Of a stretch of 64,000 nt of DNA, positions 49,526-62,200 are shown piece after piece. Source of the DNA: Archilochus colubris (lineage: Eukaryota; Chordata; Aves; Apodiformes; Trochilidae); the NCBI GenBank assembly GCA_023079485.1, contig CM041083.1, positions 153,158,552 to 153,222,551 of the forward strand, written 5' to 3'. The position numbers and the translations under genes are program-made. The notes under the pieces are model-generated. The model was not told the origin of the DNA. It did no database searches and worked only from the letters and a program-made list of their open reading frames with translations. The number at the start of each line of letters is the position of its first letter. Within the stretch, counting starts at the first letter, position 1.

Positions 49526-52500
49526 GAGTATCTGGCGAAGAAGTTACCTACCAAAGTTATACATGTTCTATATTGTAACTGCACTGTTACATACAGTGTA
49601 CATGTACACATACTTTTTAGAAAAGAATGCAGAAATAGAACAATAAATAAACAAATAAGTTTATGTAACCCTCTGGGATGGAGAACAGAGGTAAGAGAGC
49701 TATTTGCTGCCATCTATTGATTAAATGGACAACAAGTTGGAAAGAGAAAACAGCCCTGTACCCTTCAAAAAATTACAGAATTCAAGTGCATCTGTGACAG
49801 TAAAGGGGAGAGAGAGAGGATGGGAGACCTGCAACAATAAATAACTGAAAAATTTGTCTTATCAAAATATTGTTTCCAATTTCTATGAAGGAATTTTCCT
49901 TCGCTTATGCAAACAGATTCTAGATAATTTTTTTTATAAATTTCTCTCATATCTGAGATAATGCAAAATCTGCATTAATTTCTTTTGATAAAATATGATC
50001 AAATTGGTTATAAAAGAGGAAAGTTCTTAGGTTTTTGCCTTTATTAGGTATAATAGATGAGAAAAATCATGGTAAATTAATCATATTAATTTTCCATTTT
50101 ATGCCATCTTATTCTGGTGCTGAATTTATGTATGTAGGTATATGTGTATGTATTCATACTTATAAATTAATTTTTAATATCCTTTCAAGTCTGATCAAAT
50201 TATATGAGGATCCACAGGAAAAGTAAAACTGAAAAGAGTTTATTTGACAGAGAAATATCTGATGTCATTTGAGATACCCTTAAGTATTCCTCCTTACCAC
50301 TAACTCCTCCTGCTTCAGAAGGGCTTGGTTTTCTCATAATTTTTGAATCATATCTGTCGAGTGCTGGCATATATCTTGGGTACTCTAAGATATCTCAGAT
50401 GACTCCATGACCCTATTTAGGGAAAAGTAAATTTAAAAAATGTTGCTTTCTCCATCCTGCAATAAGTACCAGACTGCACCTGCTGCCAGCACACTTCTGT
50501 CTCTTTGAAACACACACAATACTTGCAAGACTAAGTCACAAGTAAACCATTATTTCACTGAGATTTAGATTAAAAAAATCAACATATCTACAACATTAAT
50601 ACTAAATGATAGTTAGTATGCTGAAAACCACCTGTAATTACCTTTCATATAAATACCCTGTCATTACATAAAGTCTTTATGTAATAGAAGATTTGCAAGA
50701 TATATATGCTCTTTTGTGACCAGATATTTAACGAAAAAAATGAGATGGGAGTAGAGTTAAAATTGAGGCACTTACTTTTCTTTTTATTTAGAGAATTTTT
50801 AACTGTGTAAGCTAAGTATTTTTCATGTTGTTATAAAACTGAACACACAGGAACGTAGTATGACTGTATTTTCCAACATATTGAAACAAATTATTATAGT
50901 TACAAATAGAATCATTAGTGAAGGGACATCAGAACTCTTTAATCTTGAGCATTCAAATTTCAGTTAAGCTCCACACACTTTGGTTTACAGTTATAATGAA
51001 GCATTATCACTATTTCAGACATTTCTGGATATCCAAGATATCGACATGGAATGATGAATATGAACCAGAACTTACTGAAGCTTTTAATTCCCTTGGACAT
51101 ACTGGGAATCAGATATTTGACAGCTGAAACCTTTATTGACTGATTTAAAACAGAAAATTATGGCTGTTTTGGACACTCTAGTCAATATAGGATGTTGATC
51201 AAGACATTTGAGCTTACAAAGTGGGCTTGACACAGCAGGAATTCTTGGGGGGAATTCTAGAGCTGCTCAAGGTTATCTTCTGGAGAGCTCCTATGACAAT
51301 GAATAAAGTACCCAATAAATGAATAAAGTACCCAGTACAATTGGACTTCTATATTTCTAAAATGTGGGGGGGAAAAAATGGTTTCTGCCCTCTCCCTGTG
51401 TTATTACTTTATATTGGCACAAATAACTTCGAGAAACTTGAACTGTATGGCATGAACAACTGTTAGAAAAACTGCTAGGAAAAGTGAAAGGGCAGCTGAA
51501 AAACACAATCTGTGGAGTTTATAATGCAAGATCAGAATTTTTTCAGGATCACCACACTTTGATGAGTGACTTTATGGAAACTCAGAGTAACTATTTTTTT
51601 TCTATTAACTTGAAAATGAAACTGCTACTAATTAACTGCTACTAATTTCTAAGTTGTTCCAAATCCAGTGTGTATATATATGCATTCAACCATCAAGCAG
51701 ATAGAATGGCAAAAAAAAAAGGCTAATATTACAAGTTCTACTTATGAGAAAAATTCATATAACAAATCTAACAACTACACTTGGGGACACAAAAAATACA
51801 GAAGAAAGAAAGTAGGATTTATATACAATGGAGCAAAAGAGATACTGACATGGAAAAAAGATGCAATAAAGAAAATTATGAAGGCAGAGGAAAGGATAAG
51901 TTTAATTCTGTTAATAACTCATTTATAGCTATTTTAACACATGGTTTATCCACAAACATATATGCTTTGTTTCGCCTTAAATACATTTTTCTTTACTTAA
52001 CTGCAATTAAGACATTTACACAACATGTAGAAAGATGAAGACTGAGAGGGGAAAATGAATCAAGATTCTTGTAACAGCATGATCTGAATCAAAGGGAAAT
52101 CAAATCATGGGCTTCGAAGTCCTTACTGTTTTCTGGCTGGACATTCTAGGCACAAACAGAACAAGTTAGATTACCAGTTACAAGTGGGGAAAGAGTTACT
52201 TGAATGCCCAGCTTTTCAACTTCTTCGGTCCCTTCTCCTTCAATAAAGTGAGCTATGTGTCATCTTATTTATAAGGAACTTTTGTTGGATGACATGCTTT
52301 AACATATGGAAGTGTTTTTAAGAAGAATCCATAATTCTGGAAGCTAGGTAAGGGAGGCATTTCATTCTCAGACTTCCCTCATCTTCCCCCAGAGGGTATC
52401 TATTGATAGAGTTTTGGGCTCTGTTAGCAAACACATAATAAAACAGTAGAATTATTCAACAAAATTAATCTGGAAGAAGTGTGAACCAAGGCAAGATTTG

Positions 52501-52659
52501 AGATGATTCTTCCAATGACATATCTGACCTGCAAGCTCTATTCTGAAATTATAAGCTTATTAAAAGATAAACAAAACAAACAAAAATAATTCCTTACTCT
52601 TTGTTACATATTCTAGTCTCTGTCAGAAAGAATTGGGCAATCTGACCTAATATTAGCTT
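49526..52659. other. AT-rich intergenic DNA with two tiny tandem duplications
   Basis: Nothing gene-like. GAATAAAGTACCCA is repeated at 51301 and 51321 (20 bp step). ACTGCTACTAATT is repeated at 51621 and 51635 (14 bp step). Both look like recent slippage or repair duplications. Confidence 0.6.
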
Positions 52660-53565
52660 TGCTCAACTCAGCAAGTAGTCAGAATGCTGGAGGGTAGGGC
52701 TGTCATTTAGAGGATTCTCGGAAGAGTACAGAAGTGGGCTGCTGAGAAGTTTAGCAACGTCAGATCGAAAGTTTTGCTTCTGCTGTAGGATTATCTGACA
52801 TGAAAATTTAAGATGGAAGCTACTAATTGGCCAGAAAGCAGCTTTGAAGAAAAGAACCAAGCGTTCTATCTGAGTAACATGATGAATGCGAGTCAGCAGA
52901 GAGCACTTCTGATGACAAGGACCAGACAAATATTCAGCTGAACTTGTAAGGCCAGAGCTAGGAGGTTGAGGAAAGTGATTAGGCTTCTCTCCTTGATATT
53001 TGTGAGATGGCATATAGAATGTTGTATCTAGTTTTGGGGTCCTCAGTAAAAAAAAAAACAAAAAACAAAACAAAACAAAATTAAAAACCCCCAAAAAACT
53101 ATAGTGAATGCAGCAAAAGGATACTAAGGTGTTCAGGCACCCAAACATTACATAAGGAGAGGCAGTAAGCATTTTTTTTCTCAGTCTGATGAAGGAAAAT
53201 TTAAAGAGAAATATTAACATCTGTCAATTTAATAAGAGGATATTAGGCTGACCATTGTTAGAATAAGACAAAGCTGGACTCTTCTTGGAAATGCACAGGG
53301 AATGGTAAAGAGTAACAATTACAATTTGCAACCAAGAAGGTTACAGTTAGATATATATGATAAAAATTCTTCAGGGAGAAAGTAAAAAATTTCACAGGCT
53401 GCTCTGACATAATGTGTAGCCTCTGTCTTTAGAGATCTTTGAAGTTTCCCAGGAAAAGCCATTTGCCCTGATGTTAGCTGTAGTTTAAGCAGAAGGTTGA
53501 ACCACATGAATTCCAAAGGTTCCACTCAAGGTAAACTGTTTTATAAAGATATGATTCTATGATTT
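52660..53565 (+). mobile_element. Old CR1 LINE, ~0.9 kb, ORF2 end to tail
   Basis: A strongly diverged CR1 begins near CAGCAAGTAGTCAGAATGCT. ORF2 traces include AGAAGTGGGCTGCTGAGAAG, ATGCGAGTCAGCAGAGAGCA and TCTAGTTTTGGGGTCCTC near 53028. An A-rich insertion or expansion lies at 53048-53096, followed by more traces (AGACAAAGCTGGACTCTTCT). The tail is ATATGATTCTATGATTT near 53550-53565. A 185-codon antisense frame (52663-53220), the longest open frame in the window, is a shadow of this relic. Confidence 0.75.
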
Positions 53566-54868
53566 AATTTAATATGGATATCCTTGTATTAGATCAAAAT
53601 ACCATTATTGGATTAATGTGTTAAGCTTTCAGGATGGGACTTGTCTTCTTCCATGAAAGCCTCTTTATGAAAGCAGATAAACTCATATGTATCTAATAGA
53701 ATAGATTTCTACTGATATTTGAGTCTTGAAAAAGGCATAGGCAAGTAGGCATCTAATTATGTAATATTGTATTTTTACTGATTATGTAATTAATACCTTC
53801 ATTATTTTCCAAAAGACAGACATGGTGACATTTGCAAAGAAAAGAAAAAAATAAAACTCATAAAATTTATGTCTCATCTGCCTCAGTTAAAAAGGCCTTC
53901 ATTTTGTAATCAGTTCAACCTTGAGCTCCCTGGTCAGCTGATACAGGGTTTAATAATAGTCACAAAAAGAAAAGTACGCTTTGTTTTATAGCTGAATTTC
54001 CCTAACCATCTTCTTATGTGCTTTGCCAGCCATATTCAAAAATAAGAACTCTAATGTCACACACTTTGATGATCTTACAGTGACAATGTAATTCTTCATT
54101 TCTTAAGTGGTAGCTTCGTTTTCTGTTTTCTGAGTAAGTTGCATTTTCATCACTTCATCATTTTTCTGTGAGATGGGAATACCCAGATACATGTACCATG
54201 TTTAATAGTTGCCTTGTCAATAAGTTACAAAAATTAATAGGTGTGAATCTAATTTTACTTCTTTATGGTTAGATATTCTTTCCACAATATTCTTTCCCCT
54301 CATTTATGATTATTTTGCTAAGATTCACTGTTTTCTAATGCATGCTTTCAGTTTGCACTCTTCTTTACAGATAAGCTTCTTTGAAGTTATTTTTGTTAAA
54401 ATAAGTTTTGTTGAGTGGTGAACATATTGAGATAGAGAAGTGATTCAGCTCATTCAATCAGAATGTCTGACTAGAAAAAAAAATATACATAGCAGCATGC
54501 ATTGGAAACAGAAAAATACATTTCTGATTTAAAGGAGGTTTGTGTCATGCAATGTCTATTTTGTAGCAAAGTTCATTTCAAATACATGATGTTTCATTAA
54601 TTCTCCCTCTTATTTCTTAGAAATTATTTAAGAAAAAATAAAAGTTGGATACAGTATCTCATGATAGTTTGGTGCTCATCTTATTAATAAAGCTCCTAAT
54701 TTCCTTCTCAATTTTTGCTTACTTTGAATGAATCTTTGGCTTATATATGTTCCCAGATGTTTTCAAAAACAAAGACTGAAATAAGTAAGTACAGGTTAAA
54801 TCCTTTTCTAAGTCAAGATTTGCATTGCTTTAATACTAGTCACACAACAGGTTTTAGAATAGACTGCT

Positions 54869-54893
54869 AAAAAAAAAAAAAAAAAAAAAAAAA
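54869..54893 (+). repeat. Oligo-A run (25 bases)
   Basis: An uninterrupted A run. It could be the tail of a retrocopy, but the preceding ~200 bp matches no gene or SINE I recognise and no flanking duplication is obvious. Confidence 0.8.
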
Positions 54894-55186
54894 GCATGTA
54901 ATGTTTAACTGTTCGAGGAAAACGAATATTGCAAAAGTACCTACCACTATAGACAAGTGCCTGTGAAGTGTACTAACTGATCTGCAAATAGAACAAGCTT
55001 GCTTAAAGAGACATTTCAGAAAAATCCTCACTTGAATAAGGGATTCTACAGTGTAGGGGACCCTAGGACCCTCTGGAACAATAATTACTTCTCCAGTGGT
55101 TCCAGGGAGACAGAAAGAGGAACAGTCCTTTTCCAGAGCCTCCACATGAGATCAGCTGAAGTTATTTGTGGGAAAAACAAGAGAAC

Positions 55187-55300
55187 ATAAAAAAACACTC
55201 CAAAAAGCCCCCAGCCATACAAAACAAAAAAAACAACCAACCAAACAAAACCAAAACAAAACAGAAAACCCTCATATAAACAAAAAACCCACTAGCTCAC
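55187..55300 (+). repeat. A/C-rich low-complexity tract
   Basis: AAAAC, CCAAC and AACCC units in irregular order. Lys/Gln/Asn-rich frames across it are compositional artefacts. Confidence 0.8.
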
Positions 55301-56561
55301 AACCAATAATAACAATGTGCTGTGAGAAAAGTCTCTGTGAAAATCCATCACCATAACTTTGGATGTTATGGGCATGCCGAGAGCACATCCCTTATTTGTC
55401 TTGAAAATTTCAAGCAGAGGTGATCTGTCGGACCTTAGGAAGAGAGAAGGATCTGTGAGCACTTAAGAGCTGGATACCATATGAACTCATATGTTGATAC
55501 GGTTGATATGTCATATAGTGTGTAATGATACAAATTCTAGAAGAAAAAGAAATGAACTGCAAACAAAAAAAATTAAAGGTGAAACATCTTTCTGCTAAAG
55601 CAAAACTGATGCAAGAAAATGAATGCAATTATTTTGTAGTGCAAAACCAGAATTAGCTTGCAGAGAAATTCTTTTTGAGAAGCAGAGATGAAGAAACCTT
55701 AAAAATACTTACTATTCCAAAAGATTCAGAAGGGATATTCTAACACACTCTTTTTAAAAATACAATATCAATATAAAAAGACTGCCAGGAAAAGAATTAC
55801 TGAAAAAGACTTATTTGCAAGAGACTTTTATAGAGTCAAATATCAGTAAAAGAGGAAATCATGGAAGTAGAACAAATGCTAAATATAACTTTTCATTATA
55901 ATGATAAAATTTGTGTTCTAACATATAAAACATGCTAAATAATTAAAAAATGTAATAGAAATGCTAGAATATGCTTAATATTAATTCACTGTCAGGAACA
56001 ATGCAATTTGATGAGAATTCATCAGTTGAATATGCAGATTTCTCCCTTTTTTATCTTTGTTTTATTTTAAACTGTGCCAGTTAAAATGGCTAACACCATC
56101 ATAATAGTAGAAATATAACTTTTCTCCTCTTTCAGCAGTTAATCACAGATTAACTGGAAATAAAACTTAAATGTTCAAAGTCCTCAATTTTTCATATCAT
56201 AAACTTTATTTCAGTGGGTTTGAGATGCTCTCATAATGTCCAGTAAAATGTATATTTCCTCAAATTAAATTAAGAAAAAAAAAACTTGTTTGTTTGATAA
56301 ATTTTAACACTTCATTATTACTCTCTAGAACAATTAAAATACGTCACACACAAACATATTTAAACATTTGATTCATTAAGGAAATTATGATATTTCACAC
56401 ACTTGAAATATTCTTCTCTTCAGAGTAATGAAGGAAAATCAGTCTGCATGAGGTACCAATATGGTGGCATTATATCAGTCTGAATGCCTCAGAATTTCCT
56501 CTCCCTTGACCTACTTGTAATATTGACAAAATACCTCTCCTTTTTAAGAAATGTTTCAGTA

Positions 56562-56566
56562 GCAAC
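56562..56566 (+). repeat. Probable target-site duplication, left
   Basis: GCAAC directly precedes the LTR start TGTCTTGG. It matches GTAAC at 57558-57562 at four of five positions. Confidence 0.6.
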
Positions 56567-57557
56567 TGTCTTGGTTTAGTGCATTAGTGTTTAGGGAGCA
56601 GGGAGGTCTCAGAGGTGGCTCCTGTGACAAGCTGCAGGAAGGTCCCTCAGTTGCAATTTCACTCCCCCTCTGGCCAAGGCTGAGCAGAGATGGGAAGCTG
56701 GATGCACCTCTGTGAGGAACATATGCAAGAAAGGGAAAACAAAACAAAAATAAACAATTTGCAGAGCAAAGGGGAGGAGAAGATGAAAGCAATGCCAGAG
56801 CAAAGATTCCAAGGTCTGTGAGGAAGGAGGGGGAAAAGTTGCCCAAGCAGAGACTTCCTCACAGCCCATGGTGAGATGGCAGCTGTGCTTCTGCAGCCCA
56901 TGGAGGAGCATGGTGGAGCATCCCCTGAAGGAGCATGGTGGGGTAAATGTGGAGCTGCTGCTGGGCAGTGTCACTTTTGGCCAGACAAGGAGATGCAGCT
57001 TGTGAAGAATCATGGAGAGAGGAAGATGTGGATCCGTAACTGCGGAGGACCAGAGCTTCAGTCAATGAGCAGCCGGTGCCGGAGCACCTTGTTCCTGAGG
57101 GACTGCACCCCATAGAAGGGACTCATGTCAGAAGGGTTCATGAAAGACTCTCCCATGAGAGGGACAGCAGGGGAAGACTGTGAAGAATCCACCTCAGGGA
57201 AGTGGCAGAAACACCATGTGGTGAATTGACCCTACACCCCTACTCCCCAAGCCCTGTGCTACTGAGGGAGAGGCAGGAGTAAAGCAACCGGAGCCTGGGA
57301 AGAAGGGAGGGATGTGGGAGAGAAGATACCATGATCTGGTCATGTTTTTTCTCCTGATAAAGTAATTTCTTTTTCTTCACAAGTTGTGTTTGTCTGGTTT
57401 TGCCTTTTACTGTAATTGGGCAATTACAGGGAGGTGAAAACCTCCCTATTATTGTCTTGATTAAAGAGTCTTTGGGTGGATTTTCTCCTCCCTTTCCAAT
57501 GGTGGGGGATGAGTTGGTGGAGTCCTGGTTGATACCAGCTGGGACTAAACCATGAGA
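56567..57557 (+). mobile_element. Near-complete ERVL-like solo LTR
   Basis: It starts TGTCTTGGTTTAGTGC. The order fits an avian ERVL-type LTR I recall: GGTGGCTCCTGTGACAAGCT, a CTGGCCAAGGCTGAGCAGAG word and a run of degenerate CCCATGGAGGAGCATGGTGG-type repeats (56870-57180). GGTGAATTGACCCTACACCC follows, then a U5-like part with CACAAGTTGTGTTTGTCTGG and CCTGGTTGATACCAGCTGGG. It ends ACCATGAGA at 57557. No internal retroviral genes flank it, so it is a solo LTR left by recombination between two LTRs. The related fragment at 14150-15073 is the same family. Frames of up to 134 codons here are readings of the internal repeats, not viral proteins. Confidence 0.85.
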
Positions 57558-57562
57558 GTAAC
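57558..57562 (+). repeat. Probable target-site duplication, right
   Basis: GTAAC directly follows the LTR end. It pairs with GCAAC at 56562-56566; the single difference is a C/T change. Confidence 0.6.
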
Positions 57563-59134
57563 TCATTTGTGTATCTTGTAGCTCTTTTGTACTTTATATT
57601 TCCTGTTGGAAATGATTCCTCTTCAGTATACAGTCTGTCCAGAGATACAGCTATGAGATGTTTTCGATGCTCATGAAATGCATGACCTAATATTTGCATT
57701 TCTCATATCATGAAAGGCATAGTTTGGTTGTCATAATAGCTTTTAGAGGAATGTAGGAACATGTGACAGTGAGAAAAAATTAAATGTCATGAAGTATGCT
57801 TCAAATTATTGTGGCAGCTTCAATCAGAAAAAGAAAAGTTTGCTTAGTGAAGATTTAGGGGTTTTTTGTAATTCACAGAAATAATTTTTAGGTATCATTT
57901 TTTGAAGGAAAATAAAGTTTTACTATAAATATAATTTACTGTCTAAATACATGTTATTACTATGAGCATAAGTTACCTCTTTCAGTGTATCTCACAGTAA
58001 ACCTTCTCCTTGAGCAATGGAAACCTCTGTAATGTACTGAGTGATGTGCTCACTACTGAGTATCTCTTGTGATACATGCATGACAGTATGAAGTTTTCAC
58101 TGTTATGGTACTATAAAAGGTTAAATGAATACAAATAAAATTCTAAGAGCAGATTAACAATAACAATAGCTTTTCTTTGGTATAAATTTAGCTTTAAACA
58201 TTTGAATGGTTAAAGCAGGGCTACAATTGCTACCCAGTAGATGAATAAGTTGATAATACATCTTCTACTGTTGGGCTAAACCATAAAGAGTTCTAAAAAA
58301 TTCTATGGCTAAAGTATTTTATAAAAATGCTAATTAAGGTTTAGCAAAATCTGTTTTGCTCTGCATTTACTTTTAAAAAATGTCTGTTCAGCATGGAAAA
58401 TTGGGAACATGGCAGATGTTGTGGAAAAATCAGCAACTATTGAGGGTTTCAAGTGTTTCTAAAAAAGACTCCTACTGCATTTCTGAATAAGATCAAAATA
58501 AGAGAAGTTATTTTAAAGGGAAAAAAGAAAGTAATGCTGGTGAACAGAATATTCAATAGCATATGCATCTATTTTTTAAACAATCAATCGCTGTAAGTGG
58601 TGTGCATTTTGTTTTGGTAGTAATAGCTTAAAAAGTTAATGCACTTCTGCTTTTCTGTTTTGACTATGAGAAAAAAAAGCAAAAATGTAAGGTGAAAAAA
58701 AGTCTTAGTGATTTTGATGAAGTTAAGAGATTAACCCTAGCAATTATTATGTAGGAATTATAATGAATATGAGGGTAAAAACAGACTACATTGCTAGGCA
58801 TTAGACAAGAGAACTGTTATTTCTCTGTATTTACAGAGTAGATTTACAGGTAACTGCATAAAAATACTGTCCTGAAAGATTAATATTACTTAGATAATGA
58901 TATTTGCAAGTTCCACATCTGTTTTCACTGATTCAACAAATCCACTGGTTCCTAAAGAATCCCCAAAACACAAGATGAGGTGGAGAAAAATCTAATTTAT
59001 GCAATCTAATGCAATTTCACTTTAAAAATTGCAAGTGTTTTACATCACCTCAGATGGAAAAGCACTCACCATAGTCTTTTTTATTATAATTATTATTTTA
59101 TTATAATTATTTGATAATACTTATAAAACTCTAT
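57563..59134. other. AT-rich intergenic DNA, nothing recognised
   Basis: No repeat family or gene recognised in about 1.6 kb. Confidence 0.55.
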
Positions 59135-59156
59135 ACTGTTAACTCTAGTTAACAGT
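59135..59156. repeat. Short perfect palindrome
   Basis: ACTGTTAACT and AGTTAACAGT form a 10 bp inverted repeat around a 2-base centre. It lies 15 bp before the long hairpin at 59171. Confidence 0.8.
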
Positions 59157-59170
59157 TTAACAATTTAAAA

Positions 59171-59271
59171 AAAAAAAGCCAGTAATCTGCCATCCATTTT
59201 CTCTACTCTCAAATGGCAATGATTTCTATAAGAGATTGGGAAAAATGGATGGCAGATTCCCGGCTTTTTTT
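59171..59271. ncRNA. Long hairpin, miRNA-precursor-like, unassigned
   Basis: Arms 59178-59210 and 59232-59264 pair at 29 of 33 positions (two G-U) around a ~21-base loop. A flanking run of seven A pairs with seven T and extends the stem to ~40 bp. The matched core is AATCTGCCATCCATTTT on the left and AAAATGGATGGCAGATT on the right. Length (87 nt without the A/T clamp), few mismatches and loop size fit an animal pre-miRNA. A small inverted-repeat transposon or a one-off template-switch inversion would look the same. I do not recognise the arm sequence as a known miRNA. Either strand could be the transcript. Confidence 0.45.
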
Positions 59272-62200
59272 GTGAAATACTTAATTTTATTCTTAACAAG
59301 GCCTTCATTATTCTGTAAATGAATTATTAGTTCTCCATTAGATTAGACATACATATTTGAATTGTTTGAATAACAGAGACAAATTCTCTTGAGATCTTTC
59401 CTGGTTTGACCCTGTTTAGATACATCCTATTTAGTGCTTTTGGCAAAGTATAACCACTCTGTGACAGAGAAGACCAGGAAGAGGAGAGGCAATTTCTACC
59501 ACTTTTAATGTTCTCTTTTCTAATTAGTAGTTTTACTCCTTAGTCACTCAAATGTGACTTAGCAGAACTACAAGTGAGAAAGCTGTGCAGGGATGGAAAA
59601 GAAAATCCCAAATGATTCCAGCTCCACATTTGAGGAAGGCTGTGCCCTGTAGCAGAGACAACTACCAACTTCTGGCATTATTAGGGAGATTTGACTAAAC
59701 AAGAAGTATGAGAGAAGAAAGATAGGCATGTGTTTCCATTTACAGTGTCCACCAAATTCCTTTGCTTTAAAAGTGTAATCGTCTGTAATTCATATTGATA
59801 TCATGACACTTGCCTTTTTATTCTCTTTTTAAAAATTGATATTGTAAATTGTCTGTTTCAATCACTGTCAGAAAAACAAAAGATCCCCTCACTACTTTCA
59901 TTTTAGTTCAATTTTGAGATTTTTGCAAAACAATAATACATAGAAGACCTTATGTATAAATGAAAAGATGGAAGGCCATAAAAACTAAAAAAAAAAATAT
60001 TTTAATAACTTTGATTTCATGATAGTATGTCTGATAGTCTGAGCATATTTTTCTTGTATGTGCTTTACTCAAGAAAAAAAAGAAAAAACAAATCACAAAA
60101 CAAGAGAAAGATTTCTTATTGTCATCTGGATTCAATTTATATTATCTAATTTTAGATTACCAACTTGTTGGCAATGACATTTGATTTCATCGGACAGACT
60201 CCTTTTATAGTCTGTGGAGAGTAATAAACACTTCTGTTGTGCAGTCCACAATGTTATATGATGAATATCTAAAATAGAAAACTGTGTGTGAGGAAATTCT
60301 GATTTTCCCCAGTGTAAGCCTAGTGGTTAAGATATAAAAATGAGTTTTAGAGTTCAAGAATACTAAAGAGCCAGGATGGGAACAGCATGGTATTGTAAAC
60401 CAATAGGAAAAAAGGGAGAAAAGTGAGGGGTTTTTTGTTTATTTTATTAGTTTGGTTTTGGTTTTGGTTTTTAAATACCTTTTTCAGAAAAATCAGAGTA
60501 ATTCTGTTCATAACATTTTATATGAAAATTCAGGGCAGACTAGACAAGTCTGAACTTGTTTACAAGGACAGGCCTACAGTTTCGGAGTGCAAAAGTGAAG
60601 GCTGAAGAAATCTGGTTTAGAACACTTTGTGAAGCAAAAAATATATGTAATTAGGAAGACTGCATTTACTTAGTTCAACATGAAAAATAGAACATTAAAA
60701 CCCAAGTGCAATTTTTTGCTTGAATAGCAAAAAGTTTGATACTACTTACTAGCAGCAGGCTGCCAAGCAAGACAGGTGACAGAGCTACGTGATTTGGCAA
60801 CTGCAATAGCTTTACTGGAAACTGTAGAAGTTAAGAACTTTTCCTAGCTAATGGCTTATCAAGAATTGAATCTTCATCTTCTCATTATTTTATATTGCAA
60901 ATTCTTACATGGTTATAACACATTATTCTATTTATATTCTTTTTTACTTTCAATTTCTTTCTCTCAATAAGGGACTTTTTCTGTTGTTGCTGTTATTTCT
61001 CTGCAAATGGAGAATTATAAAATATTATGTATCAAGACAGTTTATTTCCCCAGGTTTCCAAGAGGTGTCTTGAGTGACCCTAGAACCTCAACCTGTCCTT
61101 TGTATTTGCAAGTAATGGTCTGGCAGAAGAATTGGACATCTAGAAAACTAGCTATTAGTGGATGATTTTCGTGTTGTATAAATCTAGAATGAGGCAAAAT
61201 GAGATTCAGGGAAACAGCTGAGGTAGTGATAAGGGCATGCCCCAAGCAGCTGCTCAGCAGTATGATCACAGATCAGAGCACTGTGGAGCACTGTGATGTG
61301 TATTAATAAATAAGTGTAGACATGGTCTAAATGCCCAGAAGATGTTGATAAAATCTGGTTCAGAGAGCAATCAAAGAATGCCCTTGGCAGTGTATAACAA
61401 AACATTGCACTGATAGTGTGGCAAATGAGGACAGCATTCCTTATTGGTTCCTAATCATTGTGAAGGAAGACAACAAAAAAAATTTATGTGAAGAAAAATA
61501 AGGGGAATACAAAATACTGTTCACAAAAAATAATTTAAAAAATAAATATTTTGTCCTTTTAATCTGAAAAAGTCTCAGACTTTCACATGGAGAAATAAAT
61601 ACAAAATCCTGTTTCTGCAAAATTACCTAAGGCATTTAATATACTAAAATATCAACATTTTGACTGGTTTGTGGTCAAGTACCGTGGACTCTAGGAATCA
61701 GATATTCCACTAAAATTGGTCACATTCCTTAGTAAGACAAACAAGGCAGAAGTAAGAGCTTCTATAAAGCAGATAGGAATCTAAACTGGATTTTTATAAA
61801 AAAACAACTTTGGGATTTTTTTCTGTCCATAGGTCATGTTCTTATAGTGTCCTATTAACTGGTGTGATAACAGCTTTCTACCCTTGAGAAAATTATGTAT
61901 TGCTAACCATTTCTTTACATTCACAGACAAACAGAAATCCTCCTTTTTTATTTTTTTTTTTTTTAAGAGGAGAAACTATGGCAGATAGACACAAATGTAT
62001 TCTAGATATTCTTTACTATAATTGGAATGTCTTTTGGATAAAGGATATTGATATAACAATTTAGATTTTTAGGAGAGAATTTTCCGAATGTTATTTGTAA
62101 CTGACTTGTAACTCTTACATGTTTTTACACAAATTTATTTATTTATATTTGCACGGCACACACCCACACAGATAGTTATACAGACAAATGCACATGTGCC

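Larger units (their letters stand above)
53566..56561. other. AT-rich intergenic DNA with A-rich tracts
   Basis: About 3 kb without a recognised gene or transposon. It contains a 25-base A run (54869-54893) and an A/C-rich tract (55187-55300). Confidence 0.55.

Noticed and set aside
49046..49646. Two plus-strand frames of 109 and 108 codons
   Set aside because: The first and most of the second are antisense to CR1 ORF2 and its 3' untranslated region.
52663..53220. Longest open frame (185 codons, minus strand)
   Set aside because: It is antisense to a decayed CR1 and crosses an A-rich tract. There is no domain, and the composition is compatible with chance.
56609..57115. Several overlapping frames of 80-134 codons
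   Set aside because: They lie inside a noncoding LTR with short internal repeats, which open frames by composition. They do not resemble retroviral proteins.
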